The translations under genes were made by a program, and so were the position numbers. A stretch of 8,801 nt of DNA, from contig MGUX01000151.1 in the NCBI GenBank assembly GCA_001800185.1, positions 1 through 8,801 on the forward strand, written 5' to 3'. The notes under the pieces were generated by a model. It was not told the DNA's origin. It worked only from the letters and a program-made list of their open reading frames with translations, and searched no databases. This stretch comes from Elusimicrobia bacterium RIFCSPLOWO2_12_FULL_59_9 (GTDB lineage Bacteria > Elusimicrobiota > Elusimicrobia > O2-12-FULL-59-9). This document shows, in pieces, positions 1 through 6,701 of this stretch; within the stretch, counting starts at the first letter, position 1; each line of letters starts with the position of its first letter.

Positions 1-163
1 AGTTGACGTCGTTGGCGACGGCTGTGAAAGCTTGGCCCATGCCCACTTGGCGGGCCCCCACGGGAATCTTGAGGAAAGCGGCGGTGGTGTTCGCTGCCAG
101 GCCGTGCTGGACCACAACGGCATGAAGACCAGCAAACAATAAGACTGCCACACCCCAGCGCAT
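1..163 (-). CDS. PorV/PorQ-family outer-membrane protein, N-terminal fragment
   Basis: Only the first 54 codons are in the window; the gene runs off the left edge. Residues 1-23 form a signal peptide (Arg2, hydrophobic core VAVLLFAGL, likely cleavage near GLA|A). The mature start reads TTAAFLKIPVGARQVGMGQA followed by FTAVANDVN. This matches the strongly conserved opening of PorV/PorQ (UPF0164-like) proteins, usually of the form 'FLKIGVGARxxGMGxAFTAVADD'. Those are outer-membrane beta-barrels; PorV serves type IX secretion in Bacteroidota, but many other phyla carry homologues of unknown role, so no T9SS function is claimed. The ATG at 161-163 is the only sensible start, because the upstream in-frame codons contain no start and the signal peptide begins there. 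There is no Shine-Dalgarno sequence before it. It is divergent from valS. Confidence 0.8.
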   Translation of the reverse strand, partial: MRWGVAVLLFAGLHAVVVQHGLAANTTAAFLKIPVGARQVGMGQAFTAVANDVN

Positions 164-169
164 ATCTGC

Positions 170-198
170 ATTTTGAGGCCAAATGCGCCGAAAGTCAA
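170..198 (-). promoter_or_regulatory. Candidate sigma70-type promoter for the PorV-like gene
   Basis: On the minus strand there is TTGACT (193-198), a 17-bp spacer (176-192) and CAAAAT (170-175). That is five of six matches to the -35 consensus, four of six to the -10, and ideal spacing. The -10 box ends 6 nt before the ATG at 163, so a standard start site would fall on or next to the start codon and the mRNA would be leaderless. This fits the lack of a ribosome binding site. The promoter is read from sequence only. Confidence 0.5.
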
Positions 199-332
199 CT
201 GAAAAGAAACTGAAGCGAAAAACCCTTATTAATACGGCATATCCGGATACATCACTCCGGTTCTTAAGTTTTTCTTCAGCAAGGAAAAACGAATAAAAGG
301 GGCATTTACCATTCCATCAAGAAGATGTTTAT

Positions 333-361
333 TTGCTCCCCTCGAAGCTATTTTATAGGAT
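333..361 (+). promoter_or_regulatory. Candidate promoter for valS
   Basis: TTGCTC (333-338), a 17-bp spacer and TAGGAT (356-361) lie just before valS; the -10 box ends 8 nt before the ATG at 370. The -35 half is weak (three of six) and the -10 moderate (four of six). An alternative -10 in the same AT-rich patch is TATAGG (354-359). The AGG at 362-364 could act as a minimal ribosome binding site if transcription starts further upstream. No T-box-like leader is visible. Confidence 0.3.
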
Positions 362-369
362 AGGTCGAA

Positions 370-3102
370 ATGCTGCCCAAGGTTTATAACCCAAAACCGA
401 CCGAAAAAAAGTGGTACGAAGCCTGGGTGCAGAGCGATCTTTTCTCTTCCAAACCGGATGGGGACAAGACGGAAAGATTCGTCATGGCCATCCCGCCTCC
501 CAACATCACCGGCTCTCTGCATATGGGCCACGCCTTAAACAGCACCTTGCAGGATGTTCTGACCCGCTATCACAAAATGCGCGGCAAAAACGTCTACTGG
601 GTTCCCGGCACGGACCACGGCGGCATCGCCACCCAAAACGTCGTGGAAAAACAGCTAAGAAGCGAGGGCCTGACCCGCTTTCACCTCGGCCGCGAAAAAT
701 TTTTGGAGCGCATGTGGACCTGGCGCCGCGAATGCGGGGACGCCATTTTAAACCAGCAGCAGCGCATGGGCTGCGCCATGGACCTAAAAGAGGGGCAGGT
801 GCGCTTCACCATGGCCGACCCCTGCGCCGGCGCGGTCTATGCCGCCTTCGAAAAACTCTGGAACAGGGGCTGGATTTACCGCGGCAAAAGGATGATCAAC
901 TGGTGCGTGCGCTGCGGCACCGCTCTCTCGGACATCGAGGTCGAACATGAGGATCGAAGCAGCAAGCTTTGGCACATTCACTATCCTCTCGAAAATGGAA
1001 ATCCGGGACCGGTCGTCGCCACGACGCGCCCCGAAACGATGCTGGGCGACACCGCCGTGGCGGTCCATCCCGAAGACGAACGCCACAAATCTCTGATAGG
1101 CCGGCGGGTGAAATTGCCTCTCACGGAACGCTCCATTCCCGTCATCGCCGATACCGCCATCGACTTGTCCTTTGGAACCGGAGCGTTGAAAGTCACTCCC
1201 GCTCACGACCCCGTTGACCACGAAATCGGCCGCAAACACGGCCTGCCGACCGTGCGCGTGATAGGCTTCGACGGCAAGATGACTGAAGAGGCCGGAAAAA
1301 ACTATTCCGGCCTGGACCGGGACGCCTGCCGCAAAAAAGTGCTGGAGGACTTAAAGACCGGGGATTTCCTCAGGGACGAAAAACCATACCGCCAGGGAGT
1401 CTCCATCTGCTACCGCTGCAATCAGCCCATCGAGCCCCTCGAGTCGGAACAGTGGTTCCTGAAAATGGACGAGTTGGCCCAGCCTGCGATAGATGCGGTT
1501 AAAACCGGTAAAGTGAAATTTTATCCCGGCTCCTGGGAAAAGCCTTACCTCCTGTGGATGGAGAATCTGCGGGATTGGTGCATTTCTCGCCAAATTTGGT
1601 GGGGCCACAGGATTCCAGTGTGGTACTGCAAGAAAGAAAATTCGAAATGCCCGCCGTCGGTCAGCGCCCGCGCGGCGATGCAAAGTTGCCCCCACTGCGG
1701 CCACGGGGAAATGGAACAGGACTCCGACGTTTTGGACACATGGTTTTCCTCGGCGCTGTGGCCGTTTTCCGTTTTCGGCTGGCCGGACGGTTGGCCCGGA
1801 AACGACAAAACGCTCCTGAATTATTATTATCCCACCACCGTGATGGTGACGGGCTACGAGATTTTATACCTATGGGTCGCCCGCATGATCATGGCCGGTC
1901 TGGAGTTTATGAAGGAGGTCCCATTTAAAGACGTCTACATCCACGGCATCGTGCGGGACAAGCACGGAAAAAAAATGTCCAAATCTCTGGGAAACGTGAT
2001 CGACCCCCTGACTCTCATGGACCAATACGGCACCGACGCGATGCGTTTTTCCCTCATGTCCCAAGTGGTGCCCGGGCGAGACATCGCCTTCGCCCCGGAA
2101 GCCACCGTCGGCCCGCGGAACTTCTGCAACAAGCTCTACAATGCGACACGTTATGTTCTGATGCAGCTCGACGCGCCCGGCGCGAAAGAATTGGATCAGA
2201 TCAAAACCTGGATTCAGCGCCCTGAAAGACTGCTAAAAGAAGGAAATTTCGATCTCGCCGACCGCTGGATTTTAGGCCGCTGCTCGGAAACCATCGAACA
2301 AGCCACGGAAGCGCTCGAAAATTACCGGGTGGATGAGGCGGCCCGCTTGACGTACGAATTTCTTTGGGGCGACTACTGCGACTGGTATATCGAAATCACC
2401 AAATACAGACAGGCTCCCAGGAGCGCGACCGTCCTCGCGGTCCTGATCACCGTCTTAGAGCGCGCGCTCAAAATCCTGCACCCCATCATGCCCTTCATCA
2501 CCGAGGAACTCTGGCACGGCATCTACGATAAGCTGCTCGTTGACCCGCCCAAGGGGTTTTTGCTTTCCTCGGGTTGGCCGAAGCCCTTTCTTTCCGTCTC
2601 TCCTGAAGATAGAAAAAATATAAACTTTCTCAAGGGAGTCATCACCGACATTCGCGTTTTCCGTTTCGACTACAATATTCCCCCGGACCAAAACCTGACG
2701 GTCAGATTCAAGACCAAAACCCAGACGGCAGATGACCTATTGTTTAAACATGCCCGCCATTTCCTTCATCCGCTCGCCAAAATCACCGATGCGCGGGGAG
2801 GCGTGGATAAGCCTGGAAACCCTGATGCCGGAAACAACTATCTATCCCCTCCCTCCTCCTCGCCGGACGTGACCTATCTAATCCCCAAATCCGAAATTGA
2901 CCTTGACAAAACCAGGTCCCGGCTCCAAAAGGAAATTCTCTCGCTGGAAAATCAACTCAAATCCATTCAAGCGCGGCTGGACAATCCAGCCTTTGTCTCC
3001 CGCGCGCCGGAAGAAGAGGTCGCCAAGGCGCGCGGCCAGATCGATGATGTCCGCAAAAAGCTGGCCCACAACCAAGATTCCCTGCAAAATCTCCTCAATT
3101 AA
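370..3102 (+). CDS. valS: Valyl-tRNA synthetase (ValRS)
   Basis: Class I aminoacyl-tRNA synthetase that joins valine to tRNA-Val in the cytoplasm; 910 residues, a normal length. The HIGH motif is HMGH (51-54), after PPPNITGSL; KMSKS is at 535-539. The CP1 editing domain, which hydrolyses Thr-tRNA-Val, spans about 190-345 with TTRPETMLGDTAVAVHPEDE and GTGALKVTPAHDP. WCISRQIWWGHRIPVWY follows at about 403-419. Cysteine pairs at 179/182, 347/350 and 440/443, plus 420 and 427, fit the zinc knuckles I recall for the Thermus enzyme. The anticodon-binding helical domain is about 630-780. The C-terminal tRNA-binding coiled coil is 841-909 and includes the family signature DNPAFVSRAPEE. The start at 370 agrees with homologues, which begin 'LPKxYdPxxvE'. 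Complete, with no visible defect. It is divergent from the PorV-like gene, with a 206-bp gap. Confidence 0.97.
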   Translation: MLPKVYNPKPTEKKWYEAWVQSDLFSSKPDGDKTERFVMAIPPPNITGSLHMGHALNSTLQDVLTRYHKMRGKNVYWVPGTDHGGIATQNVVEKQLRSEGLTRFHLGREKFLERMWTWRRECGDAILNQQQRMGCAMDLKEGQVRFTMADPCAGAVYAAFEKLWNRGWIYRGKRMINWCVRCGTALSDIEVEHEDRSSKLWHIHYPLENGNPGPVVATTRPETMLGDTAVAVHPEDERHKSLIGRRVKLPLTERSIPVIADTAIDLSFGTGALKVTPAHDPVDHEIGRKHGLPTVRVIGFDGKMTEEAGKNYSGLDRDACRKKVLEDLKTGDFLRDEKPYRQGVSICYRCNQPIEPLESEQWFLKMDELAQPAIDAVKTGKVKFYPGSWEKPYLLWMENLRDWCISRQIWWGHRIPVWYCKKENSKCPPSVSARAAMQSCPHCGHGEMEQDSDVLDTWFSSALWPFSVFGWPDGWPGNDKTLLNYYYPTTVMVTGYEILYLWVARMIMAGLEFMKEVPFKDVYIHGIVRDKHGKKMSKSLGNVIDPLTLMDQYGTDAMRFSLMSQVVPGRDIAFAPEATVGPRNFCNKLYNATRYVLMQLDAPGAKELDQIKTWIQRPERLLKEGNFDLADRWILGRCSETIEQATEALENYRVDEAARLTYEFLWGDYCDWYIEITKYRQAPRSATVLAVLITVLERALKILHPIMPFITEELWHGIYDKLLVDPPKGFLLSSGWPKPFLSVSPEDRKNINFLKGVITDIRVFRFDYNIPPDQNLTVRFKTKTQTADDLLFKHARHFLHPLAKITDARGGVDKPGNPDAGNNYLSPPSSSPDVTYLIPKSEIDLDKTRSRLQKEILSLENQLKSIQARLDNPAFVSRAPEEEVAKARGQIDDVRKKLAHNQDSLQNLLN

Positions 3103-3144
3103 ATCGGCCGCGTTTTGTGCGTGCAATCAAATGTCCTCGCCCTC

Positions 3145-3177
3145 GGGCCAATAGGCCTAATGGGAGCTAGGCCCATT
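3145..3177 (+). other. Interleaved inverted repeats downstream of valS
   Basis: GGGCC (3145-3149) can pair with GGCCC (3170-3174). AATGGG (3159-3164) can pair with CCCATT (3172-3177) around a 7-nt loop. TAGGCCTA (3152-3159) is itself a palindrome. The alternatives are mutually exclusive. No T-run follows, so this is not a textbook intrinsic terminator. It may be a weak terminator for valS, an operator for the next gene or an RNA switch; the sequence does not decide. Confidence 0.35.
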
Positions 3178-3228
3178 GACGGCTTGCATTTAGGACTTTC
3201 GCCTCTGGGTCTGCGGCGGCGGTTCCTA

Positions 3229-3234
3229 TATAAT
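3229..3234 (+). promoter_or_regulatory. Perfect -10 box (TATAAT) before the YiiX-like gene
   Basis: TATAAT ends 4 nt before the ATG at 3239 and 7 nt before the second in-frame ATG at 3242. No -35-like hexamer lies 16-18 bp upstream (the region is TGGGTC-like), and there is no ribosome binding site. A leaderless transcript starting at or near the tandem ATGs is the simplest reading. A TTGACG at 3176-3181 is too far away to pair with this box. Confidence 0.45.
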
Positions 3235-3238
3235 TTAA

Positions 3239-5620
3239 ATGATGAAGAGCGTAATCTCCGTCTTTATCAGTTTGGCCCTTGTAATGCCTCCCGGGCTGTC
3301 CTCGGCCGCGGCGATGGACATGCCGTACCACGGCTCCAGCGGCCGGTTCAATCTCCCCAACCTCAAAATAACCCCCTTGCAGCTTTTCAACATCTGCGTC
3401 ACGCCGGATAAAAAGCGCGTCAATCTTCCGCTGTTGCTGCAAGTCATTCGCCAAGACCCGACAATTCTTCAAACCCCGCAGTGGACGCGCCACAAGCAGA
3501 CTCTCTCCGTCTTGAACTCCATACTGGAAAAACCACAATCCGGCGCGGAGGAATTGAGCCTGGAAAGCGGCCGCCTCTTTGACGCCTTCCTCAAAGACGC
3601 CGAGTCTTTGGGAAGCAGCACCGAGACGGGGGTCTGGATTCCAGGGCAGAGCTTCGCATCCGACCCGCAAGACGGCTCCGAAGATCATGGCCTGCTGCTG
3701 CCGGCGGAATGGATTAAAAATGACACCCGGGATTTTCTGGTCAAGCTGGGATTTGAGAAATACTCGGACCAGATTTCCGACAACCTGAAAGATAATAATC
3801 TAACCGGTCTGCAAAGGAAGGTGTTGGAATTCAACCGGAAGCGCTATGAAGTGGTGGACGCGGCCAGGGAATTGGCGGTCGAGGTGATCGCCGGCCTTTC
3901 GCGCCAGAAGAACTCCCCCAAGGCCGAGGAACGCGCCGTTGACCTGACTTGGCGGCTTTTGACGCTTCAACCCCTGGACCCCCCGTCCAATCTCCCCAAC
4001 GAAATCGCAAAAGCGCCGGCTGCTGAAATCTCCGATTGGCTGACCAAGGTGACGGTTCAGAAGCTGGCCTCTCAGCTGCCGGGCGTCGCCTCCGACGTCA
4101 TCGGCGCCGTTTATCCCCAGGAAGTTTTGCAGCGCCATCTTGGCCGCCTGCAGAAGGACGGCCGTAAGAATCCTGAGTCCGCCGAATTCATTCGTCACGT
4201 CAAGACCCTTAAGACCCTGGTGGAAAAATCGATGGCGTCGATGTACACCGATCCGGAGGTCGGGCAGACGCGCTACGCCGGCCGCGCCCTCGCCGCCGCG
4301 TTGCTCCGCTACGCCCGCCGCAACGGCAGAGCCGGAATCGAGGCCGCGTTGAGAAAGAAGCTTGAGGACAGCGGCCTGCGCCTGGAAAACTTTGTCGGAA
4401 ATACTCTCGTTTTGGACGCCCGCGGCGGGAAAAAGGTCAGCTTCAGGGTCAAGACCGGCGACATTATCGGCGAAAGAAGCCTCGGAAGGGAAGCGGCTGA
4501 AATCACCTTTGGAGTCCGGCCGCATCTAAGTTGGCGGCTTTGGCGCCGGGCGTGGAAAGAAGGCTTGATGGGCAACCTTCTTGGAATGTGGGCCAATCCG
4601 TCCTCTGAGCCGCAGTTTTCAAAGGGACAGGGAATCCGCAACGCGGTGAAAGGGAGCCTGCGCCTGCTCCAAGCTTGGCTCTCGAAACGCTCTTTCACCA
4701 GAAACGGTTATTCCCACGTGGGCATGATTTGGGTGCGCAAAGCCGACGGCGTTTCGATGACATGGGCCGTTGACAATTACCCCAACGCCGGAGAGGGCGG
4801 CATCCGCATGATCGGCTTGATGGAACAGTTCGCGCAGAACGGCCCGTACCTGCGTCTGGGAGTGAGCCGCTTGGACCCGGCGCGAACCTGGAAGGCCTTC
4901 CAAGAGCAATACCGGAAGGACGGCTACCGCGCAAACGCCCACGGCGCGGACGGCGGCGATTGGAAGACCCAAATCAGCCGCGAAGACTACGAGCGGCTGG
5001 CCCGCATTCCCAAGACTCACGCCGGAAAATTGCTGAAGCTCCTGAACCAAAGAGCCGTGGAGCAGGTCAAGGCGATGATGACCGGCCTCGGCGTCGGCTT
5101 CGCTTATGGCTTTTCAAACGAGCTTTACCGCGCCTACTGCAGCTCCAGCATGATGCTGGCCTACAAATTGAGCTCGCTTTTCGAGCTTCAGACCTCTTTC
5201 GACATGTGGCATCCGCTGGTCAAATTGATGAAAAAACTCGGCGTCAAGAGCGCCAAGGATCAGAAAACCGGCGGGCGCATTATTTGGCCGGGGAGCCTTT
5301 TCATCGACCCAAAAGTTTCCAGGCATATCTCGGTCGATTTCCCCGATTTCGTCGAGGTCGGCAAAGTTTCAAATCCCTACAGCATGCCGGCTTATCTGGA
5401 AAGAGACCCGGAACTCACCCGCAAACTCAACGCCCTTCTGCAGCTTTCCGGAGAGGGCGCCATCGAGCCCGAGGGAGACTGGCTTTACAATCTGATTCTT
5501 TTCAGCCTGGATACGCGCGCCCAGAAAGGCCGCATGAACGCCGGCGGCTTCAGAAGCGGCGCCAACCCATCGACGGGTTACTCCGCGGGACTTCTGGAAC
5601 TCTTAAGGGACGACGAGTAG
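3239..5620 (+). CDS. Exported protein with C-terminal YiiX/YebB-like (C92) permuted papain fold
   Basis: 793 residues. Residues 1-25 form a signal peptide (Lys3, core VISVFISLALVM, AAA|M at 23-25), so the protein is exported. The C-terminal half shows the motif order of circularly permuted NlpC/P60-like amidases such as E. coli YiiX: GDII (407-410), YSHVGMI with candidate catalytic His493, AYCSSSM with candidate nucleophile Cys634, and IIWPGSLFIDP (681-691). Family members are predicted amidases or peptidases acting on peptidoglycan or lipid-linked substrates; the substrate here is unknown. The domain is enlarged: about 80 residues separate GDII from YSHVGMI, with a Trp/Arg-rich patch at 432-440. 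The usual Glu after Cys-Ser is Ser636. Residues about 26-400 match no family I recognise and look mostly helical, rich in charged residues and Leu. Start 3239 (or 3242) is set by the signal peptide. The 3' end overlaps convergent mutY by 43 bp. Confidence 0.75.
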   Translation: MMKSVISVFISLALVMPPGLSSAAAMDMPYHGSSGRFNLPNLKITPLQLFNICVTPDKKRVNLPLLLQVIRQDPTILQTPQWTRHKQTLSVLNSILEKPQSGAEELSLESGRLFDAFLKDAESLGSSTETGVWIPGQSFASDPQDGSEDHGLLLPAEWIKNDTRDFLVKLGFEKYSDQISDNLKDNNLTGLQRKVLEFNRKRYEVVDAARELAVEVIAGLSRQKNSPKAEERAVDLTWRLLTLQPLDPPSNLPNEIAKAPAAEISDWLTKVTVQKLASQLPGVASDVIGAVYPQEVLQRHLGRLQKDGRKNPESAEFIRHVKTLKTLVEKSMASMYTDPEVGQTRYAGRALAAALLRYARRNGRAGIEAALRKKLEDSGLRLENFVGNTLVLDARGGKKVSFRVKTGDIIGERSLGREAAEITFGVRPHLSWRLWRRAWKEGLMGNLLGMWANPSSEPQFSKGQGIRNAVKGSLRLLQAWLSKRSFTRNGYSHVGMIWVRKADGVSMTWAVDNYPNAGEGGIRMIGLMEQFAQNGPYLRLGVSRLDPARTWKAFQEQYRKDGYRANAHGADGGDWKTQISREDYERLARIPKTHAGKLLKLLNQRAVEQVKAMMTGLGVGFAYGFSNELYRAYCSSSMMLAYKLSSLFELQTSFDMWHPLVKLMKKLGVKSAKDQKTGGRIIWPGSLFIDPKVSRHISVDFPDFVEVGKVSNPYSMPAYLERDPELTRKLNALLQLSGEGAIEPEGDWLYNLILFSLDTRAQKGRMNAGGFRSGANPSTGYSAGLLELLRDDE

Positions 5621-6642
5621 CCCGCCAAAACCTTTTTCCAAAGAGAAGAAACCAGATAGCGGTCGAGGTTTTCCCTGGCCACCCACCGGTAATTGGAGGG
5701 AAACGGCTTGGGAACGGCCGAACGGTACACGCCCAATCGAATATTGTGGCGTGTGATGCAATGGCGGACCGTGAGGACCGGTTCTTGAACAGGGGCCTTC
5801 AAAGGCGAAATTTCAGGGAGCCCCCAGTGCCCCGGCAAAAATCGGGCGTCTTTAGGGCGCTTTTCCAAAAGCAACTTTCCGCCTTGCCCGGCCAGAAGGC
5901 ATGAGAGAACCACAGGCACGCCGGCGGGCTTCTTGCCGGTGTCGGGCAGAGCGTTTTCAAGCCCCCTTCTTCGCGCCCGGCAAGCGCCCCGAACCGGACA
6001 GTTGCGGCAGCGCGGGTTTTCCGGCACGCAAACGAGCGCGCCAAGCTCCATCAGGGCCTGGTTCCAGTCTCCAGGACGCTCCACGGAAATCAAATCCTCG
6101 GCCGCCGCCCAAAGCTCTTTTTGCACGGCGGCGTCCTTCAAGTTCCTCCTGAGGGCGAAGAGGCGCGCAAAGACGCGCATGACGTTCGCGTCCAATACCG
6201 GAAAAGGTTTGCCGTAAGCGATGGACAAAACGGCTCCGGCCGTATAGCGCCCGACGCCCGGCAAACCGAGGGCCGCCCCGAAAAGAGAAGGAAATCTGCC
6301 TGCGTGGTTGCGCATAATCTCCCGCGCCGCCCGGTGAAGGGAGCGCGCTCTGGAGTAATAACCCAAACCGGACCAAAATTGAAGGACGCGGTCCCCGGAT
6401 GCGGCGGCCAGTGCCGCGCAGGTCGGGAACTCCTCGACAAATCGCCGGTAGAAAGGGATCACCGTGGAAACCTGCGTCTGCTGCAGCATGATTTCCGACA
6501 CCCAAATTTTATAGGCGTCTGAGGTTTTGCGCCACGGCAAATCCCTCTTGTTTCCATCAAACCAGCGCAGCAGCCTTCCCCGCGCCGCTTCCGGCAATTT
6601 GTATTTTTTCACGTTATCTTTGCCGCCCAGCCGCTTTATCAC
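5578..6642 (-). CDS. mutY: A/G-specific adenine DNA glycosylase (MutY)
   Basis: Base-excision repair enzyme that removes adenine mispaired with 8-oxoguanine; 354 residues from the chosen start. The catalytic domain has SEIMLQQTQV with catalytic Glu50. The helix-hairpin-helix is LPGVGRYTAGAV, with Tyr133 where endonuclease III has its catalytic Lys, which favours MutY over Nth. DANVMR contains Asp151. The iron-sulfur ligands are C205-X6-C212-X2-C215-X5-C221. After about residue 240 comes the NUDIX-like oxoG-reading domain (LEKRPKDARFLPGHWGLPE, then VRHCITRHNIRLGVY). The frame is open to another GTG at 6666, but that would translate part of an 8-bp tandem repeat and has no close Shine-Dalgarno. 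GTG at 6642 has GAGG 4 nt upstream. GTG 6612 is a further alternative. It lies 59 nt downstream of the ABC permease on the same strand, so co-transcription is likely. Its last 43 bp overlap the convergent YiiX-like gene. Confidence 0.93.
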   Translation of the reverse strand: MIKRLGGKDNVKKYKLPEAARGRLLRWFDGNKRDLPWRKTSDAYKIWVSEIMLQQTQVSTVIPFYRRFVEEFPTCAALAAASGDRVLQFWSGLGYYSRARSLHRAAREIMRNHAGRFPSLFGAALGLPGVGRYTAGAVLSIAYGKPFPVLDANVMRVFARLFALRRNLKDAAVQKELWAAAEDLISVERPGDWNQALMELGALVCVPENPRCRNCPVRGACRARRRGLENALPDTGKKPAGVPVVLSCLLAGQGGKLLLEKRPKDARFLPGHWGLPEISPLKAPVQEPVLTVRHCITRHNIRLGVYRSAVPKPFPSNYRWVARENLDRYLVSSLWKKVLAGYSSSLKSSRSPAE

Positions 6643-6654
6643 TTTCCCTCTCGC

Positions 6655-6694
6655 CCACTCGACCACTTGACCACTCGATCACCTGACCACTTTC
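6655..6694. repeat. 8-bp tandem repeat upstream of mutY
   Basis: Five consecutive 8-bp units on the plus strand: CCACTCGA, CCACTTGA, CCACTCGA, TCACCTGA and the degenerate CCACTTTC. The minus-strand consensus is TCRAGTGG. The partial unit CACTTTCCC recurs at 6640-6648 and 6688-6696, so the array looks flanked by related sequence. It fills nearly all of the spacer between the permease stop and mutY. It is too short-period for CRISPR and has no dyad symmetry for a terminator. Confidence 0.65.
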
Positions 6695-6701
6695 CCCCAT
6701 A

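Noticed and set aside
243..275. CCGGA/TCCGG hairpin followed by a T-rich stretch, as a plus-strand terminator
   Set aside because: The stem is only 5 bp with an 8-nt loop and the T run is broken; no plus-strand gene ends upstream of it in the window.
200..369. Possible T-box leader for valS
   Set aside because: No T-box core sequence, specifier stem or terminator/antiterminator pair is visible, and the candidate promoter lies almost at the start codon.
229..531. Minus-strand open frame of 100 codons over the valS start and upstream region
   Set aside because: It begins inside valS opposite the HIGH-motif region, ends in the intergenic region and resembles nothing known.
3800..4525. Minus-strand open frame of 241 codons opposite the YiiX-like gene
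   Set aside because: It mirrors codon structure of the plus-strand gene and has no signal, motif or start context of its own.
4960..5904. Long plus-strand open frame of 314 codons crossing the end of the YiiX-like gene into mutY
   Set aside because: It lies in another frame of the YiiX-like gene and antisense to mutY, is rich in Arg/Pro/Gly as expected for GC-rich shadow frames, and shows no recognisable motif.
6655..6694. CRISPR-like array
   Set aside because: Units are 8 bp and directly adjacent, with no spacers.
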